A DNA stretch of 64,000 nt, taken from the NCBI RefSeq assembly GCF_004322775.1, contig NZ_CP036403.1, positions 3,286,001 through 3,350,000 on the forward strand, read 5' to 3'. Positions 55,401 to 62,970 of this stretch are shown here, piece by piece. The notes beneath the pieces are model-generated. The model saw only the letters and a list, made by a program, of their open reading frames with translations, was not told the DNA's origin and ran no database searches. Origin of the DNA: Ornithinimicrobium sufpigmenti (lineage in GTDB: Bacteria > Actinomycetota > Actinomycetes > Actinomycetales > Dermatophilaceae). A program made the position numbers and the translations under genes. Every line of letters starts with the position of its first letter. Positions within the stretch are counted from its first letter, which is position 1.

Positions 55401-58400
55401 GCAGGAACGGGCTGGTGCCCAGGCCCACGAGCATCCGGGCGCCGGCTGCGAGCTTGAGCGGTCCCGCCTCCCAGCCGATCTCGATGCCGGCCCCGAAACC
55501 GATCGAGAACCCGTCGAAGCTGAAGCGGGGGTCCCCGCCCAGCTTGTGCAGCTTCTTCTCCTCGACCATGAGGAAGGAGTACGCCTCGATGTCGAGGGTG
55601 CCGGGCAGCAGGATGATCTGCACCGGGTCGCCGCCGCGACCCTCGGAGATCACGCCGTCGGAACCGACCCGCACGAACGCGTCCTGGGGGGTGCTCGGGT
55701 AGGGGAAGTAGCCGTCGATCGGGACGTTGAGGGTGAGCACCTTGGGGATCTCGTACCGGCCGCGGATCCCGACGAGCACAGCCGTATCGTCGATGACCAC
55801 CAGCCCCAGGATCTCCAGCCCGCTGCCGGGGGCGCTGCCTTGGGCCTTGGGCACCAGGTCCGGCTTGCTCGCCAGCTTTGCGTCGATCGCGAAGATCACC
55901 TCCGGGTCGGGGAACGCGACCACGAGCATCCCGACCGCGTTGAAGGTGAAGGCCTGGTCGGGCATGGTTCCGACCACGACCCCCAGCCCGATCGCCCACT
56001 GTCCGCGCTCGGGTCCGAACTTGTCGAGCAGCGGGGTGTTGCGGTACCAGGCGATCTCCCGGCCGACAGGGTCGTGCTCGAAGCCGCTCGGCAGCTGCCG
56101 GGCCCCGTTGGAGACGAACATCCCGAGGAAGCCGTAGATGCCGAGCCCGGTCGCGCCCAGCGGGATCCCGACCGGGAGCAGCAGCCCGAGCTGGATCGAG
56201 AGGTAGTCGTGCGCCGGGTAGAACTCCAGCGCGCCCATGCCCTTGGCACCCACCGAGACCAGCTCGAGCTCCAGCGAGGCCCCGAAGGCGCCGCCCTCGC
56301 CGAGCACCACCTGTCCGCTGCCGCGGAGCACGCCCGGGATGTCCACGCCCAGGGCGAGGCCGCGCACCTCGGCCGAGATGCCGCCGTCGGCGAAGATCAC
56401 CCGCACCGTGGCGCCCTGGATGCTCACCACCCCGAGGTCGAGCGCGAACGCCAGGTCGCACTCGAACCACGACGAGCCGGAACCGGCCCGGGTGGCGGTG
56501 ATCGCCAGCAGGTCGCCGAGCGGGCCGTCGATCTTCCACCGGCCGGGGTCGGAGACCTCGAACGAGACGTCCTCGAAGACGAAGCCGACCTTGTCGTACC
56601 ACTCGGTGGCCGTGTCGTCATACTCGAGCCCGACCTTGGTGTACCGGACCTTGAGCGGGTGCCCGTCCGCGGTGGCGATGGAGCCGAGGCCGGCAGCAGG
56701 CACGTTGAGGCCGACGGCGGCCGTGTAGTCGACCGTGACCCGCAGCTTCATCCCCCGTGTCGACTCGATCGACGGGGCCCGGTACTCGGCCGAGACGGTA
56801 TGCAGGACGATCCAACCCTCCTTGGTGATGGTCGCCATCACGGCACTCGCGATGGCCAGGGCCGACATCTGCACCACGCCGTCGGCCGCTCCCCCGCCGC
56901 CGATGCCGCCGAGCAGCGCGGGTGCGAGCGCGAGGGCGACCGCGAGGAAGGACGACTCGAGCTTCGCGATGCCCTCCGGGTCGCCCTCCGAGGCGACCGA
57001 CACCGAGAACAGCGTCTGACCTGACCGGTTGTCGTAGGCCCAGCGTCCGGTGATGATCCAGATCTCGGTCGAGGGCGTGCCAGCGGATCCGGACGGCGAC
57101 GTGACCGGCACATCGGTCTCGTTGTCGTTCTCGTCGGTCATCGTCACGTGGTCGCTGGACCAGGCGAGCGTGATCTCGGCCAGGGTCGGGACGGCGTCGG
57201 CCCAGCTGGTGACGGTCGGCGAGTCCCACGCCACGTGCAGCCGCACGAGGTAGCCGAGCCGGCTGTTGGGGTCCCCCGGCGGGGCGATCACGGTCGCGTC
57301 GGGACCGGGCACGTAGGAGCGGCGCAGCGCCGGATCGGTGGTCTGCGGGGCGGTCGAGGCCTGCTGCCCCTGGGCCGGGGCGTCCGCCGGCGGGGTGTAG
57401 GTGCCGCCGACGGCGTAGACGTCGACGCGACGGTAGCGCTCCCGGACCGGGTGGGGGCGGATGGCCTGGCCGTTGGCGTCGACCCAGGTGTCCCGGGTGG
57501 CCTGCGAGTGGTCCAGCATGATCGTGCGGCCGGCGGCCCGCTCGCTCGCGCTCATCTCCGAGATGGGCACACTCTGCTGGGTGGTCAGCACGGCACCGGT
57601 GGCGGCCTCCTGCTCGCCCCGTGCGTCCACGACGCCGCTGGGCAGATGCTGGGCGATCGAGGCGATACGGCTGCGGGCCAGACCCCGGTTCTGGTCGTCG
57701 CTGCCGATGTCGCAGCAGTGCCCCACGACGAGGAACCGGGCGCCCGGGAAGCAGCGTGCCCACTGCCGGATCTCGACCGGGACGTTGCCGGTGGTGCTGT
57801 TGGGCGCATAGCTGCCCCAGCCCTCGGGGTCGGCGCTGTTGAAGCCGTAGCGCACCGACAGGTGCCGGATCTCCGCCTCGGTGACCGGGGGCGGCGGCGT
57901 GCTCGGGTCGGTGCCGGCGCCCCGCCCGAGGGTGACGGCGGCCAACGCCCCCTCCGGGACGGTGACGCCGACCGTGCCGCCCAGCGTCGCCGGCTCGCCG
58001 GCCGTGACATAGCTGCCGTCGCGGTGGAAGCGGGTGAGGTCGTAGGTGGACTCCACACCGCGGACCTCGACCAGTGCCCCGTTGGCGTCGCGGACCCCGT
58101 CCTCGCAGCCGATCAGCAGCTCGCCGTCCTCGAGCACGTCCACGCGGATCCGGCGCGTGCGGTCCTCGATGCTGACCTCGACGTAGGAGGTGCCGACCTC
58201 CTCGACCAGCACGACGAAGTCGTCCCCGCGGCGGACCCGGGCGTCGGCGCCGGTGCCGTGCTGCCAGGTGACCTGGGACTCCTCGCCGGGCTGCGGAGGG
58301 TCGACCATGGCGGCGAGGCTGACCAGGTTGACGGCCTCCCGTGAGCCGGAGATCGACACCACGTTGGGGTGGCTGTGCGCCTCGGTGCTGACCTGCGGGC

Positions 58401-59571
58401 CGTGCTGGGGGTCGCCGGCCTCCTGGGTGAAGGTGTAGGTGATCGGGAGGTCGTCACGGCGTTCGCCCTCCACCACCTCGGAGTAGACGGCCTTCATGTT
58501 CTCGCCGACCGAGGTGGCGAACCAGCCGGTGTCCGGCTCCTCCACCCTGGTCGTGTCCGGCAGCGTCCAGCTGATGCGGGGCTGGGTCGGTTGACCCTGC
58601 ACCGCGTCGGAGAGCTGGGCGCGCATCCGCCCGGTCTGCGGGGTGTCGGTGACGAACGGCACCGTCAGCTCACGTCCGCTGCCGGCGGGGCTGCGCGGAT
58701 GTTCGGTGCCCTCGACGTCCTGGGTGAACTGCACGGCGGCACCCGAGATCGGGGTGCGGCCCAGTTCGACCGAGACGCTGCCCTGCAGGCCTGCGGGGCT
58801 GCCGAGGATGACGTCCTTCACCGAGACGTTGATCTGCTCGACGGCCGTGCCCTTGATCGGCAGCATCACGGTCGCCTCGGCGATGGCGATGCCCTGCCAG
58901 CCGGCGGTCTGGCCGCGCGCGGTCACCTCCGGCGGCGAGATCTGCTCGGTCGCGTCATACACGACCCGATCCACGACCATGCCGTAGTCGGAGTCACCGA
59001 AGGTAAAGCTGATCGGGTCGAAGGTCAGGGTGCCGACCGTGCCGTTCGGTGCAGCGGGGTCGAACGGGTCAGGAAAGTCGACGAACCGCATGAGCTCTGC
59101 TGCACCGGTGAGGTCGATCCGCAGCACGCCGGAGCCGACGAGCCGGACGACGCCCCCTGCCCGGTTCGGGATCAGGTGGGCGGGCGAGCTGCTGGTCGCC
59201 GGCACCAGCGTCGCGGGCCGCAGGCCCGGGAAGGTGACGGCAACCCGGTCGACCACCAGGTCGAGGTATGCGGAGTCGGCGGCCGGCTCCAGCGTCTGGC
59301 CTGCGGAGGGCTGTCGCCTGACCCGCACAAGCCGGAACGGCAGCCCGGTGTTGAGGCCAGGGATCTCGACGGGCCAGCTGCGCAGGGTCACCGGGTCGAC
59401 GTCGAGCAAGGGCCGCACCACGCCCTCGTGGATGAAGGTGCCGGGGCTGGTCGAACTGTGCAGGTCGGTGACCGCGAGGTTCTCCAGCCACGTCGCGATC
59501 TCATCCGGCAGCAGCGCCTGCCCGCCCCCCGGCGCGAACAGGTCGAGCAACGTGACACCGCGCTTCGCCAT
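52411..59571 (-). CDS. Giant-operon protein 1: 2386-residue protein with OmpA-like module and glycine-rich beta region
   Basis: Very large protein, not recognised as a whole. It opens MAKRGVTLLDLFAPGGGQAL with no signal peptide. Residues 1-350 are beta-rich. Residues 565-725 resemble an OmpA C-terminal domain (VVGHCCDIGSDDQNRGL, RYRRVDVYAVGG). Residues 870-915 are hydrophobic (SFLAVALALAPALLGGI). Residues 950-1455 form a long Gly-rich beta region (GLGIYGFLGMF, GFGAGIEIGWEAGPLKL) reminiscent of DUF6603 proteins. The C-terminal 900 residues contain carbohydrate-binding-like and Ig-like segments. First gene of a coupled three-gene operon; GGGGG precedes the ATG. Composition matches the surrounding genome, so recent transfer is not obvious. 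Confidence 0.87.
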   Translation of the reverse strand: MAKRGVTLLDLFAPGGGQALLPDEIATWLENLAVTDLHSSTSPGTFIHEGVVRPLLDVDPVTLRSWPVEIPGLNTGLPFRLVRVRRQPSAGQTLEPAADSAYLDLVVDRVAVTFPGLRPATLVPATSSSPAHLIPNRAGGVVRLVGSGVLRIDLTGAAELMRFVDFPDPFDPAAPNGTVGTLTFDPISFTFGDSDYGMVVDRVVYDATEQISPPEVTARGQTAGWQGIAIAEATVMLPIKGTAVEQINVSVKDVILGSPAGLQGSVSVELGRTPISGAAVQFTQDVEGTEHPRSPAGSGRELTVPFVTDTPQTGRMRAQLSDAVQGQPTQPRISWTLPDTTRVEEPDTGWFATSVGENMKAVYSEVVEGERRDDLPITYTFTQEAGDPQHGPQVSTEAHSHPNVVSISGSREAVNLVSLAAMVDPPQPGEESQVTWQHGTGADARVRRGDDFVVLVEEVGTSYVEVSIEDRTRRIRVDVLEDGELLIGCEDGVRDANGALVEVRGVESTYDLTRFHRDGSYVTAGEPATLGGTVGVTVPEGALAAVTLGRGAGTDPSTPPPPVTEAEIRHLSVRYGFNSADPEGWGSYAPNSTTGNVPVEIRQWARCFPGARFLVVGHCCDIGSDDQNRGLARSRIASIAQHLPSGVVDARGEQEAATGAVLTTQQSVPISEMSASERAAGRTIMLDHSQATRDTWVDANGQAIRPHPVRERYRRVDVYAVGGTYTPPADAPAQGQQASTAPQTTDPALRRSYVPGPDATVIAPPGDPNSRLGYLVRLHVAWDSPTVTSWADAVPTLAEITLAWSSDHVTMTDENDNETDVPVTSPSGSAGTPSTEIWIITGRWAYDNRSGQTLFSVSVASEGDPEGIAKLESSFLAVALALAPALLGGIGGGGAADGVVQMSALAIASAVMATITKEGWIVLHTVSAEYRAPSIESTRGMKLRVTVDYTAAVGLNVPAAGLGSIATADGHPLKVRYTKVGLEYDDTATEWYDKVGFVFEDVSFEVSDPGRWKIDGPLGDLLAITATRAGSGSSWFECDLAFALDLGVVSIQGATVRVIFADGGISAEVRGLALGVDIPGVLRGSGQVVLGEGGAFGASLELELVSVGAKGMGALEFYPAHDYLSIQLGLLLPVGIPLGATGLGIYGFLGMFVSNGARQLPSGFEHDPVGREIAWYRNTPLLDKFGPERGQWAIGLGVVVGTMPDQAFTFNAVGMLVVAFPDPEVIFAIDAKLASKPDLVPKAQGSAPGSGLEILGLVVIDDTAVLVGIRGRYEIPKVLTLNVPIDGYFPYPSTPQDAFVRVGSDGVISEGRGGDPVQIILLPGTLDIEAYSFLMVEEKKLHKLGGDPRFSFDGFSIGFGAGIEIGWEAGPLKLAAGARMLVGLGTSPFLLKGLFEVWGTLSLVIVELEVSGELICTVWEQGGVKVNLSGKFCGKVSFFFFSVSGCVGISIGDPLTPTAPPPPPPVGKVSLTDRRGHTTAEATSGAPGPEQTVWPDTVPVIELTHHMALDLSGSAFAPGAPPPGPVWSGTSEMKYAYRLTGVEIVPDGGAALDGPLASGWWLPTHRPGVLAGGDVAVSAEEAMFLALMSWDPAPWTYWLTDGGAGTDGDPAQTPGRLCEPRPQPTRACLLGQHAERTGIDAVHLPPEDLGLPPFPSRFAGHARERIAGRLLELAAPWLTEQGLALVPGHVAEDVFWLAAATRLGFTERTTELRVTLAPEVIDPELVLVVCDDHRERPQQPRAGRCAIVADHHRADLDLGTSSSIDGVKIDSHGGTFTTRGHPVTVLVPEGGMIAHLPQTSDRVEVRIRMWDNGSVKLNALDEHGHGVDSGFVDPQGDWEQTIVLTGAGIVAVELYGATWLGIERICWGSSSPEQPEGSELPRVTGSPVGGGEREWEPTVEHVYRNGTGTCAVVVYRPREPGPWRGVRVHEWAGGRRPPARVGWQRLCGVSGSAQLLADGNAAYADGLTAVINGLGGDSLVAPHRSLLAAGTAYRVRVRWQWQGWAKSEAKPQPDALPSPSEWQDGPDVVRRFRTASHATTSGNPPTELTDEKSFDPRSLMRYLLAFEPDTGQAPHLLDDELRVHLAVDHLDQLAALYGRRLGMRLRRTDPPPGSLAGLPHAPDEPIDVTWGPLHDAYRPLGQKRFLEAVRDAPCLEEPPLGGSTGEITADLVPGAWYDLMLMATPSADPDSEDLVVQRAHFQASWHRDTRELLAALGLTADPNPLVAPDAIVTGPVPPGPLVVGDRELDEAMAAVGLDPWPLPEAGRTSVLWWRDGDDWLLAGVVLELPEPIVRTGRRALEVTSCVHGGVPLTARRRNTNGTRVLLAPAAPTAVSPSGTDAFQAGPLVVQLTRTVTDRTGGTSSTVVTGARSALVAPRTVYQEVGT

Positions 59572-59696
59572 GGTCGACCCCCGGCGTTGGAATAGTGCTG
59601 CGAACGTAACACCGGGCCGACCAGCGCGTCAGGAGAATGCCTGAGCCGCCGCTGAAGCCGTCGCCCTGGCCGTGCCGCTCCCCCGCTCGGCGACGT
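59572..59696. promoter_or_regulatory. Likely promoter region of the giant three-gene operon
   Basis: 125 bases between the start of protein 1 and the stop of the oxidoreductase gene, both on the minus strand. The first 50 bases upstream of the start are less G+C-rich than their surroundings and contain TACGTT and ACTATT. No terminator hairpin was found, so read-through from the oxidoreductase gene is possible. Confidence 0.35.
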
Positions 59697-60677
59697 TCAG
59701 GTGAGGTAGGCGTCGGCGAAGAGCTCGACGGACCGTAGCCGCTCCTCCACCCGAGGGCCTTGGTGGGCGACGATGAGCTCATCGGCGCCGGTCTGCTCCG
59801 CGAACTCAGTCACCTTCTCGCGGACGACACCGGGTGTGCCGACCGCGGTGTAGGTCATCATCTGGTGCAGATGCTGGGCCTGCGGCAGGGCCAGCAGTTC
59901 GTCGGCCTGCTCGTCGGTGTACTGGGTGCCTGGACGCACGAGCAGTGCCACGCGGCTGCGCATGAGCTCCTGCAGCTGGCGCTCGGCCTCGGCCTGGTCG
60001 TCAGCGGCAACGACGTTGTACGCGGCCATGACGTAGGGCTTCTCGAGCTGCTCGGATGGCTGGAACTCACGCCGGTAGAGCGCGATCGCCTCCTGGAGGG
60101 CGGCCGGGGCGAAGTGCGAGGCAAAGGCGTAGGGCAGCCCGAGGGCAGCGGCCAACCCGGCTCCGAACAGTGATGAGCCGAGGATGTACAGCGGCACCCC
60201 GGTGCCCTTGCCCGGGTAGGCGTCGACATTGGGGATGAGTGACTGTCCACGCAGGTAGCCCTGGAGCTCGAGCACGTCCTGGGGGAAGCTGTTGGCGGAG
60301 GCGGCATCCCGCCGCAGAGCGCGCATCGTGTTCTGGTCACTGCCCGGCGCACGGCCCAGGCCCAGGTCGATCCGGCCGGGGTGGAGGGTCTCGAGCGTGC
60401 CGTACTGCTCGGCGATGATCAGCGGGGCGTGGTTGGGCAGCATGACCCCGCCGGAGCCGAGCCTGATGGTCTTGGTCTGGGCTGCGACGTGGGCGATGAG
60501 CACCGAGGTCGCGGAGGACGCGATCGAGGCCATGTTGTGGTGCTCGGCATACCAGACCCTCCCGTAGCCGGTCTCCTCCGCCTTCTGTGCCAGGGCCACC
60601 ATGCCGGCCAGGGACTCGGCGACCGTCTGGTCTCGGGCGACGGTGGCGAGGTCGAGCATGGAGATGGGGAGAGGCAT
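59697..60677 (-). CDS. Luciferase-like LLM-class flavin oxidoreductase
   Basis: 326-residue TIM-barrel flavin-dependent oxidoreductase. Hallmarks: [36 protein letters not shown] (the YxEHH motif) and [19 protein letters not shown]. It resembles the MsnO8-type monooxygenase group; substrate unknown, FMNH2 from a separate reductase expected. ATG at 60677 with GAAGGG upstream. Same strand as the giant operon, which begins 125 bases downstream, so it could be cotranscribed. Confidence 0.9.
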   Translation of the reverse strand: MPLPISMLDLATVARDQTVAESLAGMVALAQKAEETGYGRVWYAEHHNMASIASSATSVLIAHVAAQTKTIRLGSGGVMLPNHAPLIIAEQYGTLETLHPGRIDLGLGRAPGSDQNTMRALRRDAASANSFPQDVLELQGYLRGQSLIPNVDAYPGKGTGVPLYILGSSLFGAGLAAALGLPYAFASHFAPAALQEAIALYRREFQPSEQLEKPYVMAAYNVVAADDQAEAERQLQELMRSRVALLVRPGTQYTDEQADELLALPQAQHLHQMMTYTAVGTPGVVREKVTEFAEQTGADELIVAHQGPRVEERLRSVELFADAYLT

Positions 60678-60979
60678 CGAGCACCCTTCTGTTCAGGAGG
60701 AGGCGCCGGCTGTGCCGGCAGACGTTCAGCTACCGGGACAACCCGTCAGGAGGCGCTTCTCATCCCGCTGCGCGCTCCTCAGTGTCAGAACTGGTGGTGC
60801 TTTTTGTGCCGCGACTGGGCCGGGCTCCGCCCAGAACTCCATTGCGACGAAGGCCCGGCCCAGGGTGGACGGGATCGCGAGGCGCCAGTTTGTCGGTCTG
60901 CGGGACGTCCACACCCGCGGGACGGCGATTGGCGTCATTACCAACACCGTGAGCCAGCACGATCGACACCCCTATGAGG
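60678..60979. other. Intergenic stretch without a convincing gene
   Basis: About 300 bases between the oxidoreductase start and the IS481 element. It should contain the oxidoreductase promoter. Short frames exist on both strands but show no family resemblance and no ribosome site. It may be decayed sequence next to the insertion. Confidence 0.5.
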
Positions 60980-60985
60980 CCTAGG

Positions 60986-62071
60986 TGTACTGACCACGGA
61001 GGTTAGGTACGGGACCGGGGTGTCGACGTGACATGAGGAAGACCTCCGAGTGAGGTGTGGAGCTGTCTAGGAACACACCCCTCATCCCGGAGGTCTTCAT
61101 GGTCCACGCTAACGCTCCGCTGTCTCCTGCTGGCCGGTTGCGGCTGGCTCGGTGCGTCGTCGATGACGGCTGGGCACCAGCTCGTGCTGCCGAGCGGTTC
61201 AACGTCTCGCTCACTACGGCCAGGCGGTGGGCCGGCCGGTACCGCGCCGAGGGGGTGGCGGGGATGGTGGACCGCTCGAGCCGGCCGACCAGCTGCCCGT
61301 ACCGCACCCCACGCCGACAGGAGCGGCGGGTGGTCGGGCTGCGGGTGTCCCGCCGCTGGGGACCGGCCCGGATCGCCTACCGCCTGGGCATGCACCCCTC
61401 GACCGTGCACAAGATCCTGACCCGCTACCGGTGCCTGCGGCTGTCCTGGACCGACCCGGCCACCGGGGCACCGGTGCGCGCGCAACGGCGCAAGGTCCGC
61501 CGCTACGAGCACGCCGCGGCCGGTGACCTGGTCCACGTGGACATCAAGAAGCTGGGCCGCATCCCCGACGGCGGCGGCCACAAGGTCGCCGGCCGCCAGG
61601 CCGGCAAGAAGAACCGCAAGGGCATCAGGCACGGCTACTGGTACATCCACAACGCCGTGGACGACCACAGCCGTCTGGCCTACAGCGAGCTGCTGCCCGA
61701 TGAGCGCAAGGAGACCGCCGCGGGGTTCTGGGCTCGCGCGAACGCCTACTTCGCCGCGGCCGGGATCACCGTGGCCAGGGTGCTGACCGACAACGGAGCC
61801 TGTTACCGCTCACACGCCTTCGCCGCCGCCCTCGGCGAGGACATCAAGCACAAGCGAACCCGGCCCTACCGACCGCAGACCAACGGCAAGGTCGAGCGGT
61901 TCAACCGCACCATGCTGGAGGAGTGGGCCTACGCCCGCCCGTACACCAGCGAGACCGAACGCGTCGCCGCCTTCCCGACCTTCCTTCATCACTACAATCA
62001 CCACCGCGGCCACACCGCACTCAAGGGCGCCCCACCGGCTGACCGCGTACCTAACCTCCGTGGGCAGAACA
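60986..62071. mobile_element. IS481-family insertion sequence
   Basis: A 1.09-kb element with 26-base inverted ends, 60986-61011 and 62046-62071, which differ at two positions and start TGT / end ACA. Both ends are flanked by CCTAGG (60980-60985 and 62072-62077), the likely target duplication. Because CCTAGG is its own complement it could instead be part of the ends. It carries one intact transposase gene. Confidence 0.88.
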
Positions 62072-62076
62072 CCTAG
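61099..62076 (+). CDS. IS481-family DDE transposase
   Basis: 325-residue integrase-type transposase: N-terminal helix-turn-helix (LARCVVDDGWAPARAAERFN), then the rve core with Asp in LVHVDIKKLG, Asp in VLTDNGACYRS and Glu in NGKVERFNRTMLEEW. Start at ATG 61099 just after CCGGAGG; an ATG at 61057 is less likely. The TAG stop lies in the CCTAGG next to the element's end, so the reading frame is closed by the target site rather than by the element. Confidence 0.92.
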   Translation: MVHANAPLSPAGRLRLARCVVDDGWAPARAAERFNVSLTTARRWAGRYRAEGVAGMVDRSSRPTSCPYRTPRRQERRVVGLRVSRRWGPARIAYRLGMHPSTVHKILTRYRCLRLSWTDPATGAPVRAQRRKVRRYEHAAAGDLVHVDIKKLGRIPDGGGHKVAGRQAGKKNRKGIRHGYWYIHNAVDDHSRLAYSELLPDERKETAAGFWARANAYFAAAGITVARVLTDNGACYRSHAFAAALGEDIKHKRTRPYRPQTNGKVERFNRTMLEEWAYARPYTSETERVAAFPTFLHHYNHHRGHTALKGAPPADRVPNLRGQNT

Positions 62077-62222
62077 GGAAGGCCTACGCAGGTTCGCCTG
62101 GTGGCTGCGGCTTGCCCCAGGAGTACGGCTGTGATGACGACGACGGGTTAGCGGCGCGACGCAACATGAGTCGGCGCAGGCGTCTTGTCAGGGGGGCCGG
62201 CTAGTTCGCAGTGTCTATGAAC

Positions 62223-62825
62223 TCAGCCTGCCCCTTCAGGCGCTGCGCGGGGCAGGATGCCGTTGAGGGCGAGATCAGTGAAGACGTCGGCGATCTCGTC
62301 AGGCGACATGGGCCCGTCTGGCCGCACCCAGATGTAGGTGTAGTGATGCAGGCCGAGAAGAGCCTTGACTGCGAGGTGGCCTGAGAACGAGGGCGCAAAC
62401 GTCCCGTCGTCGACGCCGCGCTGCAGCATCTGGGCCCATACCTGCTCATACTCTCGGTGCAGGTCTAGCACCTGGCCCCGCCGCCCCTCGGATACTCCGT
62501 GCAGGTCACGGAAGCAGACCGTCATCTCAGGCAGGTGCTCCACGATCTCCTGCAGCACCCTGCGGGAGAACAGCCGCAGGCGCTCAGCGGCCGGCAGTGC
62601 CTGGGCCAGGAGCTCATTGCCCGACTCGATCAGGCGGCGCAGGTACTCCGTCGTGATGCCGAAGAGGAGGTCATCCTTCCCCTTCACGTGGTGATAGATG
62701 CTTCCGCGGCTCAACCCGGTAGCTCGCTCGAGATCGGCGATGCCGGTCCCGTGATAGCCGTTCGCGGCGAACAGTTCGGCAGCTCCGCGAAACAGCGTCT
62801 CGCGACTGCGGTCTCCTCGCTCCAT
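62223..62825 (-). CDS. TetR-family transcriptional regulator
   Basis: 200-residue repressor. N-terminal helix-turn-helix (TLFRGAAELFAANGYHGTGI, ERATGLSRGSIYHHVKGKDDLL) and an all-helical ligand-binding domain. Divergent from the AtoE-type transporter, with a 42-bp palindrome 58 bases upstream of its ATG. The GACCG-TCGGTC half-sites recall KstR2/FadR-like regulators of acyl-CoA metabolism, so an acyl-CoA or short-chain acid effector is a reasonable guess. No terminator seen downstream. Confidence 0.9.
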   Translation of the reverse strand: MERGDRSRETLFRGAAELFAANGYHGTGIADLERATGLSRGSIYHHVKGKDDLLFGITTEYLRRLIESGNELLAQALPAAERLRLFSRRVLQEIVEHLPEMTVCFRDLHGVSEGRRGQVLDLHREYEQVWAQMLQRGVDDGTFAPSFSGHLAVKALLGLHHYTYIWVRPDGPMSPDEIADVFTDLALNGILPRAAPEGAG

Positions 62826-62882
62826 GTCTTCCCATCTGCGCGTTCCCTGCGGACTGTTTACAGACCGTCATCAGGAGTGTAC

Positions 62883-62924
62883 TGTACCGACCGTTCGGTC
62901 TAATTGGACCGATCGGTCGGTACA
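62883..62924. promoter_or_regulatory. 42-bp palindromic operator between tetR and the AtoE-type gene
   Basis: A near-perfect dyad starting TGTACCGACCG and ending in its complement, with only two mismatched pairs. It contains two inner 12-base dyads, GACCGTTCGGTC (62889-62900) and GACCGATCGGTC (62907-62918). Probably binds two TetR dimers and controls both divergent genes. Confidence 0.85.
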
Positions 62925-62970
62925 GGACCGCGTCCCAAGGGCGGGACGTGGCGGACGTGAGGAGATCCCG

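Noticed and set aside
46005..59571. Contractile injection system or prophage tail cluster
   Set aside because: No sheath, tube, baseplate, spike or AAA+ gene is present; only three beta-rich proteins.
60726..60969. Small genes on either strand in the gap before the IS481 element
   Set aside because: Several overlapping short frames but none with a ribosome site, conserved motif or plausible composition.
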